Shown here in pieces: positions 1 to 8,506 of a stretch of DNA of 64,000 bases. The notes under the pieces were generated by a model, which did not search any database, was not told where the DNA came from, and saw only the letters and a program-made list of their open reading frames with translations. How positions within the stretch are numbered: position 1 is the stretch's first letter; every line of letters starts with the position of its first letter. Position numbers and translations under genes: made by a program. The stretch comes from Chitinophaga parva (lineage in GTDB: Bacteria; Bacteroidota; Bacteroidia; Chitinophagales; Chitinophagaceae). The stretch lies in assembly GCF_003071345.1 (NCBI RefSeq), contig NZ_QCYK01000003.1, forward strand, positions 1,054,001-1,118,000. Reading direction: 5' to 3'.

Positions 1-2488
1 CATAAGGCAAACTACGTATACCCGTGTACGTTGGTACGTCGCCCCGCTGGCGGAAAATGCCGCTGCGCTGTTCATTGAACGCATCTACGGTAAGGGAGAG
101 CTTGTCTTTGAGGGTTTTGATCTCCAGGCCCAGGTTGGATTTCTTTGCTTTTTCCCAGGTTACGGACACGGCGTAGTCACCAATATCCATACCGGTGCCG
201 ATATTATGATCAGTGCCATTGGCCCCGTAATCATAACCACCATTGCCATTGCCCACTGTAGCAATGTAGGCAAAGCGGCGGCCCCCGATGTTGGAATTGC
301 CCACCAGGCCATAAGAGAAGCGCAGTTTCAGGAAAGAGATCTTATCCTCCATGCCTTTGAAGAAGGCTTCGTTAGACACCACCCAGCCTGCACCGAATGA
401 AGGGAAGAAACCGAAGCGGTGATCTGGCGCAAAGGTCTCTGAGCCATTGTAACCAAAGTTTGCTTCCGCGAGGTAAGTGTCATTCCAGTCGTAAGTAAGC
501 CTGCCTGCCAGGCCCATGTAACGGTAAGGGATAGAGCCGATGAAGTCATCGGAAAAAGCATCTTCCTTATCAGACTTATTGAAGAGCACCAGGCCACTCA
601 CATCGTGTTTGTGAAAGCTGCGCTTGTAGTTGATGGCTGCTTCTGTGTAGTACTGGCGGGTGCCGCCATTGCTACGGCTGTAGCCCAGGAAGTCCGTGCC
701 CACGGAGGTTTTATCCAGCAGGAGGTTGCCCAGGCTATCGCGGCCGGTGGCCAGGTAGCCATCTACTGTTTTGGTGCGGCTGATGGTGTGGGAGTTGTAG
801 TTGTCAAACGAGAACATGCCTGTAATGGACAGGCCGGGCACCCAGAAGCCCAGGTCCTGTGTTACCCGGATATTGCTCCACAACTGGCTCCTGAACTCCG
901 TTACATAGCCGCTTTGGGTCAGCAGGTTGTAGGGATTGAAGATGTCACCCGTGCGAAGCTGGGAGTGCAAGCCATTGGAATAAATAGCCGGTATTACCAC
1001 GGGCGGCAGCAGGTAAGCCGCGCCCCAGATGGCATCCACGCTGTTGCCGGGAAAGTTGCCGTTGCTGATCCAGCCGGAGGCGCCAAAATCCACCCTGGTG
1101 GTTTTGGTCACTTTCAGGTTCAGGTTGGACGTAAAATTATAGCGGGTGAATTTGATAGCGGAATTGTATTGCGCCAGCTGGTCTGTTTTGTACATCCCTG
1201 TTTCATCATAGTAGCCCACACTCAGGTAGTACTGCGCGTTTTCGCTGCCCCCGTTTGCGTTCACGCGGGCGCGGCGGTTCTGGCCGTATTTGTTGAACAA
1301 TACCTTGAACCAGTCTACATTCGGGTACAGGTCGGGATCTTCGCCACTGGCGGTTTTGGCAATGCGGTCGTCGCTGTATTTGGGCAGTGGATCATTGGGA
1401 TTGCTGTTGTGATAGGCTTCATTAGCCATTTTCATATAGGTGATACCGTCGGCAAACCTGGGAACGCGTGTGAATTGGGTAAGCCCCTGGTCGTATTGTG
1501 CATTGATGAGGGGGCGTCCTATTTTACCGGTTTTGGTCTGGATGAGGATCACACCATTAGCCCCGCGCACCCCATACACGGCGGTGGCCGATGCGTCTTT
1601 CAGGATGCTGAAGCTGGAAATGTCCTCGGGATCTACGTTGGCAAAGTCACGCTCCACCCCGTCCACCAGTACCAATGGGCTGGCGCTGGTAAAGGTAGAG
1701 ATGCCGCGGATGTAGATCTCCGCATTGTCGTACCCCGGCTGGCCACTGCGCTGCACGCCGATGATGCCGGCCACACGGCCGGCAATGGCATTGGTCAGGT
1801 TAGCCTGCGGTAACTTCAGGTCTTCTGCCCGCACGGTACTTTGGGCGCCGATGAGGGTTACGCGTTTTTGCTGGCCATAGCCCACTACCACTACGTCTGC
1901 CAGGTCGGCTGTTTTCTCTCTCATTACCACCTGCATGTTGTCGCTTACGGCCACGGTTTGCGGCAGGTAACCGATGATGGAAAACTGGAGGGAATCGTTG
2001 CGCGAGGGCAGGTTGATGGTGAAGGCGCCATCCGCTTTGGTCATTGCATTGGCTGCGGCATATTTGCTGCGGATGGTAACGCCGGGCAGGCCCTGGCCTT
2101 TACTGTCGCGCACACTGCCACTGACGGTAATGCGCTGCTGGGGCGAGGGTTCTTTCCGGTGGATGATCACGGAATTATCCAGGATGTTATACGACAGTGG
2201 CTCATTTCGGAAACACTGTTCCAGCACGGTTTTCAACGGTTGATTGCTAACGCTGAGGGTCACCGGGCTGGCATTGGCGAGCAATTCATTTTCATAGATA
2301 AAGGACACGCCGCTTTGTGCCTGTATTTTGCGGAATACGTTTTCCAGGGCCATGTCCTTCACGTTGAGTGAAATATTTTGCGCCGGTAGGGCAACGGGAA
2401 TAAGGGCCAGGAAAAGGGCGATACAGAAGGCCCGGACACACGGGCCTCCCGTCCGGTCGTGGCGACCGGTACGTGGAATGCAGTTCAT
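1..2488 (-). CDS. SusC/FecA-like TonB-dependent receptor with STN domain (3' end outside window)
   Basis: Outer-membrane TonB-dependent transporter of the SusC/RagA family, also expected to signal to the neighbouring FecR/sigma pair. About 829 codons are visible and the C-terminus lies beyond base 1. The ATG at 2488 gives a signal peptide (hydrophobic FCIALFLALIPVALPAQ, residues 21-37). An STN (secretin/TonB short N-terminal) domain follows at about 38-112, the hallmark of transducing receptors that touch an inner-membrane FecR. A carboxypeptidase-regulatory-like beta-sandwich lies at about 120-190, then the SusC motif DVVVVGYGQQKR (199-209) and the plug with VLVDGVERD. It lies 42 bases downstream of fecR on the same strand, so the two are probably co-transcribed. 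The substrate cannot be read from the sequence. The SusD partner, if any, would lie outside the window. Several long frames on the opposite strand are shadows of this gene. Confidence 0.93.
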   Translation of the reverse strand, partial: MNCIPRTGRHDRTGGPCVRAFCIALFLALIPVALPAQNISLNVKDMALENVFRKIQAQSGVSFIYENELLANASPVTLSVSNQPLKTVLEQCFRNEPLSYNILDNSVIIHRKEPSPQQRITVSGSVRDSKGQGLPGVTIRSKYAAANAMTKADGAFTINLPSRNDSLQFSIIGYLPQTVAVSDNMQVVMREKTADLADVVVVGYGQQKRVTLIGAQSTVRAEDLKLPQANLTNAIAGRVAGIIGVQRSGQPGYDNAEIYIRGISTFTSASPLVLVDGVERDFANVDPEDISSFSILKDASATAVYGVRGANGVILIQTKTGKIGRPLINAQYDQGLTQFTRVPRFADGITYMKMANEAYHNSNPNDPLPKYSDDRIAKTASGEDPDLYPNVDWFKVLFNKYGQNRRARVNANGGSENAQYYLSVGYYDETGMYKTDQLAQYNSAIKFTRYNFTSNLNLKVTKTTRVDFGASGWISNGNFPGNSVDAIWGAAYLLPPVVIPAIYSNGLHSQLRTGDIFNPYNLLTQSGYVTEFRSQLWSNIRVTQDLGFWVPGLSITGMFSFDNYNSHTISRTKTVDGYLATGRDSLGNLLLDKTSVGTDFLGYSRSNGGTRQYYTEAAINYKRSFHKHDVSGLVLFNKSDKEDAFSDDFIGSIPYRYMGLAGRLTYDWNDTYLAEANFGYNGSETFAPDHRFGFFPSFGAGWVVSNEAFFKGMEDKISFLKLRFSYGLVGNSNIGGRRFAYIATVGNGNGGYDYGANGTDHNIGTGMDIGDYAVSVTWEKAKKSNLGLEIKTLKDKLSLTVDAFNEQRSGIFRQRGDVPTYTGIRSLPY

Positions 2489-2530
2489 GCTTGTTACAGT
2501 TTAATCGTGGTTCTTTTGGTTGATCTGTTT

Positions 2531-3655
2531 TTACAAAACAGTGATTACAATGTGCTGCTGTGTCAATTCATAACGGAGGGCGCCGGTGAGTTCCAGGCGT
2601 TTGAGCGCATCTTCAATGTGCGTGTAATGATCGATTCTTCCTGTAAAACGTCGGTTAAAGTTGCCGGTACCATGCACCAGCTCAATGCCGTACCAGTGTT
2701 GCATATCAGCGAGTACATCGCCCAACCTTTCATTGTCGAAGGCAAATTGCCCATGCATCCATGCAGTGACTACTTCCGTATCAGCGGGACGGGTGGTGAA
2801 ATGGGCCCCGTCGAAGTAGGCCTGCTGTCCAGGATGCAACACCAGGGTGCGTTCCGGCATTACAACGTGTACGGCTCCGGTGAGCAAAGTGGAGCGGGTG
2901 CCACGGGGATCAAAGGCCTTGATGTTAAAGCTGGTACCGAGCGCCTGTATGGCCTGTTCCTGCACGTGCACGGTGAAGGGACGGGTGGCGCTGGCATTTA
3001 CTTCAAAGAAGGCTTCTCCCTGCAGGTACACGTCGCGTTGGTCTTGCCCGAAGTACACCGGGAAACGCAGGGTGGAACCGGCGTTGAGATGTACCCGCGA
3101 GCCATCGGTCAGGGTGAGGGCAAAGGATTCTCCGTGTGGCGTACTGATGCTGTTGGTATCCGGCTTTACAGCGGTTGCATCCTGCGTGTAGGTGAGTTGT
3201 CCTTTTGCCTGTAACTGGGCAGAGGTGCCGGACGATTGGGCTACTACGCCCTTGCCGGCATCGCTGAGCGAAATTTTCCTGCCGTTGGCCAGCGTGAGCC
3301 AGACCTTTTCAGCGGGTGGTGAAGTACGGGCTACCGCGGGTGCCCCACTTCTGTTTGTATTCACATGACTATGCCAAAAGTAATAAGCGGAAACGCCAAT
3401 TCCAAGTGCGATGCAGGCCGCCACGGCGCGTGCCCACCGCATGCGGCGCAGGCCCCCTGGTTTGCGGGCCATGGACACCTGCAGGCGCTGGGCTATTTCC
3501 AGGCCGGTGATGGTGTGGGCCAGCGGATCGCCCCGCCAGTGCTGGTCTTCCAGTTGCATCTCGTCCTGGTAGGCATGCAGTTCGGCAATGCCTTCCGCAT
3601 CCAGCGTTCCATCCAGGAACTGCCGGTAGCGGGCCAGGAATTCTTCTTCGGTCAT
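2531..3655 (-). CDS. FecR-family anti-sigma factor
   Basis: Inner-membrane anti-sigma factor that passes the signal from the SusC-STN receptor to an ECF sigma factor. The ATG at 3655 was chosen because AAAGGAG lies just upstream of it; an in-frame upstream extension is possible but has no such site. The protein has 374 residues: a cytoplasmic N-terminal anti-sigma region (1-70), one membrane helix (about 74-94, AVAACIALGIGVSAYYFW), the periplasmic FecR domain (about 170-265, with STPHGESFALTLTDGSRVHLNAGSTL split over 171-196) and a C-terminal DUF4974-type domain (about 300-374, GQFAFDNERLGDVLADMQHWYG). This layout is the standard Bacteroidota FecR. It is divergent from the sigma gene at 3768 and followed by the receptor. 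Confidence 0.93.
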   Translation of the reverse strand: MTEEEFLARYRQFLDGTLDAEGIAELHAYQDEMQLEDQHWRGDPLAHTITGLEIAQRLQVSMARKPGGLRRMRWARAVAACIALGIGVSAYYFWHSHVNTNRSGAPAVARTSPPAEKVWLTLANGRKISLSDAGKGVVAQSSGTSAQLQAKGQLTYTQDATAVKPDTNSISTPHGESFALTLTDGSRVHLNAGSTLRFPVYFGQDQRDVYLQGEAFFEVNASATRPFTVHVQEQAIQALGTSFNIKAFDPRGTRSTLLTGAVHVVMPERTLVLHPGQQAYFDGAHFTTRPADTEVVTAWMHGQFAFDNERLGDVLADMQHWYGIELVHGTGNFNRRFTGRIDHYTHIEDALKRLELTGALRYELTQQHIVITVL

Positions 3656-3767
3656 TGGATCTCCTTTGTAGTAAAGTATCAAAAAAATTGCCCCACACAC
3701 ATACAGGCAGGAAATTTTTTTCATTATTTTTCCGGCGTTATCAATTCCGCGTTTTCAAACCAGCATC

Positions 3768-4355
3768 ATGTTCTACGATGAATTAACGGATGCGCAATTG
3801 TGGAATGCCGTACGCGCCGGTGACCAGCAGGCGTTTAACCGGCTGTTTGACCGGTACTGGACAGGGGTCTACAAGACTGCATATAAATACCTGAAGGATA
3901 AGCCAACGAGCCAGGAGATTGTTCACGATATTTTTCTAAGCCTGTGGAGCCGGAGGCAAACGCTTGAGATCACATCCTTCCCGGCCTTCCTGCTCACGGC
4001 TACGCGCTTCCAGGTATACAGCCGCAAAAGGGCGCCCCGTATCGTGCTGGCAGGCGATGAATCGGCGGTGCAGGACGTAGCGGGTGCCGGCGAGGCAGAC
4101 CTGCGCATCCGCGAAAGTGAACTGCATGCACAGCTGCAACAACTCCTGCAGCAACTGCCCCAGCGCTGCCGGGAGATCTTTAACATGAGCCGCTTCCAAT
4201 ACCTGTCTAACGATGAAATAGCCCGGCAGCTGGGCATTTCCAAGCGTACCGTGGAAAACCAGCTCACCACGGCGCTGGCACATTTGCGCACGAATTTGAA
4301 AGATATTTCCGGGGTGCTTATTATTGCAATGTTTATTACCCATTTTTCCAAGTAA
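3768..4355 (+). CDS. ECF RNA polymerase sigma factor (FecI/RpoE-like)
   Basis: Extracytoplasmic-function sigma factor of 195 residues. Region 2 spans about 8-75 (LWNAVRAGDQQAFNRLFDRYW, then EIVHDIFLSLWSRR, the core-binding and -10 recognition part). Region 4 spans about 125-178 (LLQQLPQRCREIFNMSRFQ, then NDEIARQLGISKRTVENQL, a helix-turn-helix for the -35 element). The last 20 residues (ISGVLIIAMFITHF) are hydrophobic, as seen in many Bacteroidota ECF factors. It is divergent from fecR across a 112-base gap, which fits control of the receptor by this sigma factor. The next gene starts 9 bases after its stop, so the two are likely one transcript. Confidence 0.93.
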   Translation: MFYDELTDAQLWNAVRAGDQQAFNRLFDRYWTGVYKTAYKYLKDKPTSQEIVHDIFLSLWSRRQTLEITSFPAFLLTATRFQVYSRKRAPRIVLAGDESAVQDVAGAGEADLRIRESELHAQLQQLLQQLPQRCREIFNMSRFQYLSNDEIARQLGISKRTVENQLTTALAHLRTNLKDISGVLIIAMFITHFSK

Positions 4356-4364
4356 CTGACCATC

Positions 4365-5615
4365 ATGCGTATTCATGTTTTGCAGCATGTTTCCTTTGAA
4401 GGCCCCGGCTGCATTGCCCGCTGGGCCGCCGCCCGGGGACATGTGCTCACCACTTCCCTCCGCTCCTTCCCGGCTGTACATGATTTTGACGCCCTGGTGA
4501 TCATGGGTGGTCCTATGGGCGCTTATGAAGATGACCAATACCACTGGATGCCTGCTGAAAAGGCATTGATCCGGGAAACCATTGCCAGCGGCAAAAAAGT
4601 GCTGGGCATTTGCCTGGGTGCACAACTGATCGCCAGTGTATTGGGCGCGGCGGTAAAGGCGGCACCGCAGAGAGAGATAGGCTGGTATCCTGTGCAACCC
4701 ACGGCGGCCGCGAACCGGCATCTTTGGCTGGAGGCCGTGTTTGCAGACGCCCCTGTAGTATTTCACTGGCATGGGGATCAATTTGCTATTCCCGCGGGTG
4801 CAGAGGACCTGCTGACCAGTGCCGCCAACGTGCACCAGGCGTTTTTGGTAAACGACCAGGTGCTGGGATTACAGTTTCACTTGGAAGTGATGGAGGCTGA
4901 TATGGAGGCAATGCTGGAGCATGGCGCTGAAGACCTGGCTCCCGGTGCCTATGTGCAAAACGCAGCGCAGATCAGGGCCGGCAGTCCCCACCTGGCGCGG
5001 GCTAACGCGCGGATGGTGCAGCTGCTGGATGGCTTTTTTGGCGGAATGGTGGCCCGGCTCCGTGCCGGCGACTGGGATGCCCACCAGCAGGTGATAGAGC
5101 GGTATCACCGCCTCCTCTTCCATTTTGTGTCCCGGATGATCCCCGATCCGCGGGTGGTGGAAGATATAGTTGTCGGGACGTTTAGTAAGCTCTGGGAGTA
5201 CCGTTCCCGGGTTACGGACCTTGCCACGTTGCGCACACTTTTGTTTACTACTTCCAGGAATGATAGCCTGGTGCAAATGCACAACGACAAGGACCTGCTG
5301 CGCCGGTTTGGAAAATCGCCGGAGGCTGTGCCGGATGGCGATGAATGGGTGGAGCAGGTAATTGCCAGGGCGGATGTGTACGCGGAGATCTTAAAGGCGG
5401 TGGATGCATTGCCGGGGGAAATGCCGCAGCTTTTCGTGGAAGGTTTCCTGGATAAAATACCGGAGGCAGAGATGGCGGAGGCGAGGAAAGTTAGTACGGG
5501 CGCGATGACGCAGCAAAAAGCAGATAGCCTGGCGTTGCTCATGGAAAGGGTGAAGGAACAGGGAGCGGTGGCAATAAAGATATTACAGGACTGGTTAGCG
5601 GAACATCAGGATTGA
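4365..5615 (+). CDS. Class I glutamine amidotransferase fused to an ECF-sigma-like module
   Basis: A 416-residue protein with two unrelated halves. Residues 1-228 are a complete class I GATase: oxyanion strand VIMGGPMGAYE (45-55), nucleophile elbow GICLGAQ with Cys83, and GLQFHLEV with His172 and Glu174, so the Cys-His-Glu triad is intact. Stand-alone family members are about 230-240 residues. Residues 229-416 read like a diverged ECF sigma factor: region 2 at about 229-312 (LRAGDWDAHQQVIERYHRLL, VVEDIVVGTFSKLWEYRSR, TLLFTTSRNDSLVQMHN) and a weak region 4 at about 338-395 (LKAVDALPGEMPQLFVEGF, then AEMAEARKVSTGAMTQQKADSLALL). It starts 9 bases after a canonical ECF sigma gene. I do not know a described family with this architecture. 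The joint (5031-5049) holds a run of six T followed by an in-frame ATG at 5049, so an indel could split it into two genes; as written the frame is continuous. Confidence 0.8.
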   Translation: MRIHVLQHVSFEGPGCIARWAAARGHVLTTSLRSFPAVHDFDALVIMGGPMGAYEDDQYHWMPAEKALIRETIASGKKVLGICLGAQLIASVLGAAVKAAPQREIGWYPVQPTAAANRHLWLEAVFADAPVVFHWHGDQFAIPAGAEDLLTSAANVHQAFLVNDQVLGLQFHLEVMEADMEAMLEHGAEDLAPGAYVQNAAQIRAGSPHLARANARMVQLLDGFFGGMVARLRAGDWDAHQQVIERYHRLLFHFVSRMIPDPRVVEDIVVGTFSKLWEYRSRVTDLATLRTLLFTTSRNDSLVQMHNDKDLLRRFGKSPEAVPDGDEWVEQVIARADVYAEILKAVDALPGEMPQLFVEGFLDKIPEAEMAEARKVSTGAMTQQKADSLALLMERVKEQGAVAIKILQDWLAEHQD

Positions 5616-5654
5616 CAATGTTTCAATACGTTTTTAAACGCTTATGCGTCATAC

Positions 5655-5686
5655 AAAAAGAAAGGGGCCGCAGCCCCTTTCTTTTT
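5655..5686. terminator. Bidirectional intrinsic terminator between convergent genes
   Basis: AAAAAGAAAGGGGC (5655-5668) pairs perfectly with GCCCCTTTCTTTTT (5673-5686) across a four-base loop. With A and T tracts on either side it can end transcription from both the plus-strand fusion gene (stop 5615) and the minus-strand lipoprotein gene (stop 5690). Confidence 0.9.
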
Positions 5687-5689
5687 TAT

Positions 5690-7054
5690 TTACTGCCACC
5701 ATAACAGTGGCGCTTTATTTATATTCCTGTTTGCCCGGAAGGGCTTGTCGTGCGGTGGTGCATTGCTCTGTGCGTCATCCGTGGTCACTGTTACGGTCCC
5801 GATGGCCAGGTTCAGTTCATCCAGGGTGGTGTAAGTAGTGCTGCCTGCGGTTTCCATAGGCCCGTTGCTGTAGCAGTTACTTACCAACAGGGTCTCGCGG
5901 TTCTGGAAATCATCCGTGGCAATGGCGCCTGCTTTGGGTGCGGCAGCACCTTCCAGCTTACTGAAATGCACAAAACAATTGCGCACCGCTGTTGCCTGCC
6001 CAGTAGTATCGCCCAGGTACGTGAAGCCCAGGATACCGGCGATCATCCCATTGCTCTTTGCCGCAAAGTTAGCGTAGCACATATCCACTTCGGTGTACTG
6101 CATATTTCCCACAATTCCCGCCACCTTGTTGCCTTCCAGCCTGCCCGTGAAAGAAGAGCCAATGATGCGGGCGTGCTGCGCTTCCGCCACCAGGCCGCCC
6201 GCCATGCCACTGCTGTCTGCAAAGCGGATAGTACCTTTTACGCTACAATTGCGGATGGTGCCGTAATGCACGGTGGCCAGCCCTGCCGTATAGGCGTTAA
6301 CGTTAGCATTGCGTATGCCCCTGGCGGACAATACCAGGCGCACATTTTTCAGCACCGCGTCCTTGTCCAGGGTGTCAAACAGGGCTACATCCGTGGTGCC
6401 CCTGCGGCGGTAAGGTGCGTAAATAGTGAGATTGGAGATCGTATGTCCTTTACCGTTATAGCTGGAACCAAACTTCACCGGCACCGGGCAATCCCTGAAC
6501 GTAGTGTCGGGGAAGGCAAAGTCACAGGCCTGGGTGTAAGCCACCTTGTGGCCGCTGGTCTTTGCATGGCGGCCCATGGCCAGGAAGTCGCGGTAATTGC
6601 GGATCACGTATTGTTCTTTTACTGTGCGGGTGGCAAAACTATCCGCCGGCTGGCGTGTATTCACCACCGTTAGGGTGAGATCACCATCCTTGTAATCCGC
6701 CAGGGACAGGCAGTTCCAGGCATAGGCGCCGGTAGAGTCCGTGGTGAACTGGCCTTCCGCAGCCTGCAGGCCGTGGTGCAGCAAGCCTTTGCCGCCGGTA
6801 ATGCTATAATTATAAGTAGTAAAGGGAGCGCCATGCAGGAAGTACGCCAGGGTATCGGGGTGAATGGTCATCCAGTCCATGTCTGCAGCGCCATAACGGG
6901 GCTGGCTAAACGAAAGCACGGGCTTGGGCGGTGGAACCACTGCTACAGGGACTACCGGCACCGGTTTGGGGACCGGCCGTTTTTCCTCTGTTTTGCAGGT
7001 TACCAGCGCCACCGCTATCAGCAGGCAGGCCGGCAGGACGTGTTTGAATTTCAT
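5690..7054 (-). CDS. GLUG-motif surface lipoprotein, function unknown
   Basis: Predicted lipoprotein of 454 residues. The ATG at 7054 gives MKFKHVLPACLLIAVALVTC, a lipoprotein signal with Cys near residue 20, then a Pro/Val/Lys-rich linker (PVPKPVPVVPVAVVPPPKP). The frame stays open upstream to 7192 but that stretch has no signal-like sequence. Residues from about 200 carry repeating beta-strand units (GHTISNLTIYAPY, TIRNCSVKGTIRF, AGGLVAEAQHARIIGSSFTG, VAGIVGNMQYTEVDMCYANF). These resemble GLUG motifs and pectin-lyase-like right-handed beta-helix coils found in adhesins and surface proteins. It lies downstream of the phytase on the same strand with a hairpin in the 258-base gap, so its link to the phytase operon is only suggestive. 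No catalytic motif is seen. Confidence 0.75.
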   Translation of the reverse strand: MKFKHVLPACLLIAVALVTCKTEEKRPVPKPVPVVPVAVVPPPKPVLSFSQPRYGAADMDWMTIHPDTLAYFLHGAPFTTYNYSITGGKGLLHHGLQAAEGQFTTDSTGAYAWNCLSLADYKDGDLTLTVVNTRQPADSFATRTVKEQYVIRNYRDFLAMGRHAKTSGHKVAYTQACDFAFPDTTFRDCPVPVKFGSSYNGKGHTISNLTIYAPYRRRGTTDVALFDTLDKDAVLKNVRLVLSARGIRNANVNAYTAGLATVHYGTIRNCSVKGTIRFADSSGMAGGLVAEAQHARIIGSSFTGRLEGNKVAGIVGNMQYTEVDMCYANFAAKSNGMIAGILGFTYLGDTTGQATAVRNCFVHFSKLEGAAAPKAGAIATDDFQNRETLLVSNCYSNGPMETAGSTTYTTLDELNLAIGTVTVTTDDAQSNAPPHDKPFRANRNINKAPLLWWQ

Positions 7055-7145
7055 GGGTAGGGTTTCTAGGGAGGGCAAAACTAAGAAATATTTATCAACG
7101 TGGATAACTTTTTTTGTTAATATGATAAAAGGCGCCGTGAACGTC

Positions 7146-7182
7146 TCAATTTCCAGGTTTACCGGGAAAACCCGGAAATTGA
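7146..7182. repeat. Imperfect inverted repeat upstream of the GLUG lipoprotein gene
   Basis: TCAATTTCC (7146-7154) pairs with GGAAATTGA (7174-7182), and inside it CCGGG (7162-7166) can pair with CCCGG (7171-7175) as an alternative fold. It lies about 90-130 bases upstream of the minus-strand lipoprotein start at 7054. It may be a leader hairpin or an operator; there is no T tract typical of a terminator. Confidence 0.35.
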
Positions 7183-7263
7183 AACCAGCCACTTATTACG
7201 GGCGGTTGAAAATTATTCCTTCCCTGGCCTGGGCATTACCTGGTGCCCTTGCGCCCATAAGAA

Positions 7264-7295
7264 ATGGGCCGCACCAGGAAAATGATGCGGCCCAT
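7264..7295 (-). terminator. Hairpin after the phytase gene
   Basis: ATGGGCCGCA (7264-7273) and TGCGGCCCAT (7286-7295) form a perfect 10-bp stem with a 12-base loop, 18 bases after the phytase stop at 7313. On the minus strand a short T-rich run (TTTCTT) follows, so it is probably a weak terminator or a 3'-end stabilising hairpin. Confidence 0.6.
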
Positions 7296-7312
7296 ACTGT
7301 GTGTTATGCGCA

Positions 7313-8413
7313 TTAATTGCCTTTTGCGGGCAAGTACTTTTCAAGGGCCCTCCAGTCATAGTACTGGAACACCTTGCCATTGCTCATCGCTACAAATAGT
7401 CCTTTGGGAAATTTTTCTCCCAGGTTTACATTGGTTACGTCAGATCCGTCGCTCTCAATGGTGGAAGTAGGGATTTCCGCCAGGAGCGGGTGCTGGTGCG
7501 GATTGCCGGGCTGGCCTTCCCGCCGGAATACCAGGAAAGTATTGGCCTGCTGGTTGGATACCAGGATATAACCGGTGCTATCGCCCGTTTCATAGATGGA
7601 AATACCTTCGTTGTCGCCCTTGAATTTGCCTTCGCCAAACAAGGCCAGTTCTTCATTGCCTTTTGCGGGGTCTGCATAGTATTTGCGCACGCCCACTGTT
7701 TCATCGGAGTAATAGATATAACCCAGCTTGTCATCCACGGCAATGGATTCTATTTCTTTTTTGCCGCTGAACTTACCAAACTTTCTTACCAGCCTGGCGC
7801 TTACATTGCCGGTACCGTCATCGCCCAGCTCATATTGCCAGAGGTAGGAACCTTCCAGGGGGCCCGTTTTGCGGCCTACCACGGCATAGATCTTACCCGC
7901 GGGGTCTTTGTACATGGAAATGCCCATCAGGTCACGGAACTCCGGTTGGTCCTCTCCTTCAAACACGGGAATGCCCCCTTTGTCCAGCGGCTTCATGTCC
8001 GGCAGGGAATAAATGCGCAGCATGTGGGTGTAGCGCTCTGTCACCACGGCAATATCTGTAGGCTTACCATTGAGCACCAGGCCGTATTCGATATCTACAT
8101 TGTTAGGTCTTTGCAGGCCTTTGATGGTCTTATCCTTCAGCTCTTTACCGTCCAGGTCAAACACATAGAGCCCCCCTTTTTCATTCTTGTCCGTGCCAAT
8201 GATCAGGCTTTTGCTTTTATCAGTGGGGTTGATCCAGATCGCGGGATCGTCTGTGTCGTAGTCCACCATGTCTGTAACTATCGCCGGTTTCAGTGCTGCA
8301 CCGGGCGGGGTGCTGCCGGCCGCATCCTGTTTCACCGTGGTGGCACTGCAGCTGCAAAGCGCTACCATGGCTGCTATTGCGCACCACCTGTGGTGATAAC
8401 TGCTTATCATCAT
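7313..8413 (-). CDS. Beta-propeller phytase lipoprotein (myo-inositol-hexakisphosphate phosphohydrolase)
   Basis: Enzyme predicted to remove phosphate from phytate. 366 residues, the usual size for beta-propeller phytases. The signal sequence MMISSYHHRWCAIAAMVALCSC has two candidate lipobox Cys residues (20 and 22). Family motifs are clear: DYDTDDPAIWINP (51-63, Ca/phosphate-binding), SLIIGTDKNEKGGLYVFDLDG (blade 1), LQRPNNVDIEY (100-110), GLMGISMYKD-like blade repeats, KKEIESIAVDDKLGYIYYSDE and DNEGISIYE. The Asp/Glu-rich loops supply the calcium sites of this family. It is the third gene of a minus-strand series beginning with a TonB-dependent receptor, so freed inositol phosphates or phosphate are probably taken up by that receptor. 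Start could be Met1 or Met2. Confidence 0.93.
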   Translation of the reverse strand: MMISSYHHRWCAIAAMVALCSCSATTVKQDAAGSTPPGAALKPAIVTDMVDYDTDDPAIWINPTDKSKSLIIGTDKNEKGGLYVFDLDGKELKDKTIKGLQRPNNVDIEYGLVLNGKPTDIAVVTERYTHMLRIYSLPDMKPLDKGGIPVFEGEDQPEFRDLMGISMYKDPAGKIYAVVGRKTGPLEGSYLWQYELGDDGTGNVSARLVRKFGKFSGKKEIESIAVDDKLGYIYYSDETVGVRKYYADPAKGNEELALFGEGKFKGDNEGISIYETGDSTGYILVSNQQANTFLVFRREGQPGNPHQHPLLAEIPTSTIESDGSDVTNVNLGEKFPKGLFVAMSNGKVFQYYDWRALEKYLPAKGN

Positions 8414-8429
8414 CCTTATCTTTTTAAAG

Positions 8430-8464
8430 AAGGAAACCGTTCTTTCAACAAAAACGGTTTCCTT
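8430..8464. terminator. Intercistronic hairpin between beta-helix lipoprotein and phytase genes
   Basis: AAGGAAACCGTT (8430-8441) and AACGGTTTCCTT (8453-8464) form a perfect 12-bp stem with an 11-base loop, in the 93-base gap. A T-rich stretch follows only partly on the minus strand (CTTTAAAAAG). It may attenuate read-through into the phytase gene. Confidence 0.65.
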
Positions 8465-8506
8465 TTACAGAATACAATTACGTGTGATCAACGTCCTTTG
8501 CCGTTC

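Noticed and set aside
605-1813. A 402-codon plus-strand frame at the left end
   Set aside because: Antisense to a SusC receptor whose plug and barrel motifs are unmistakable on the minus strand.
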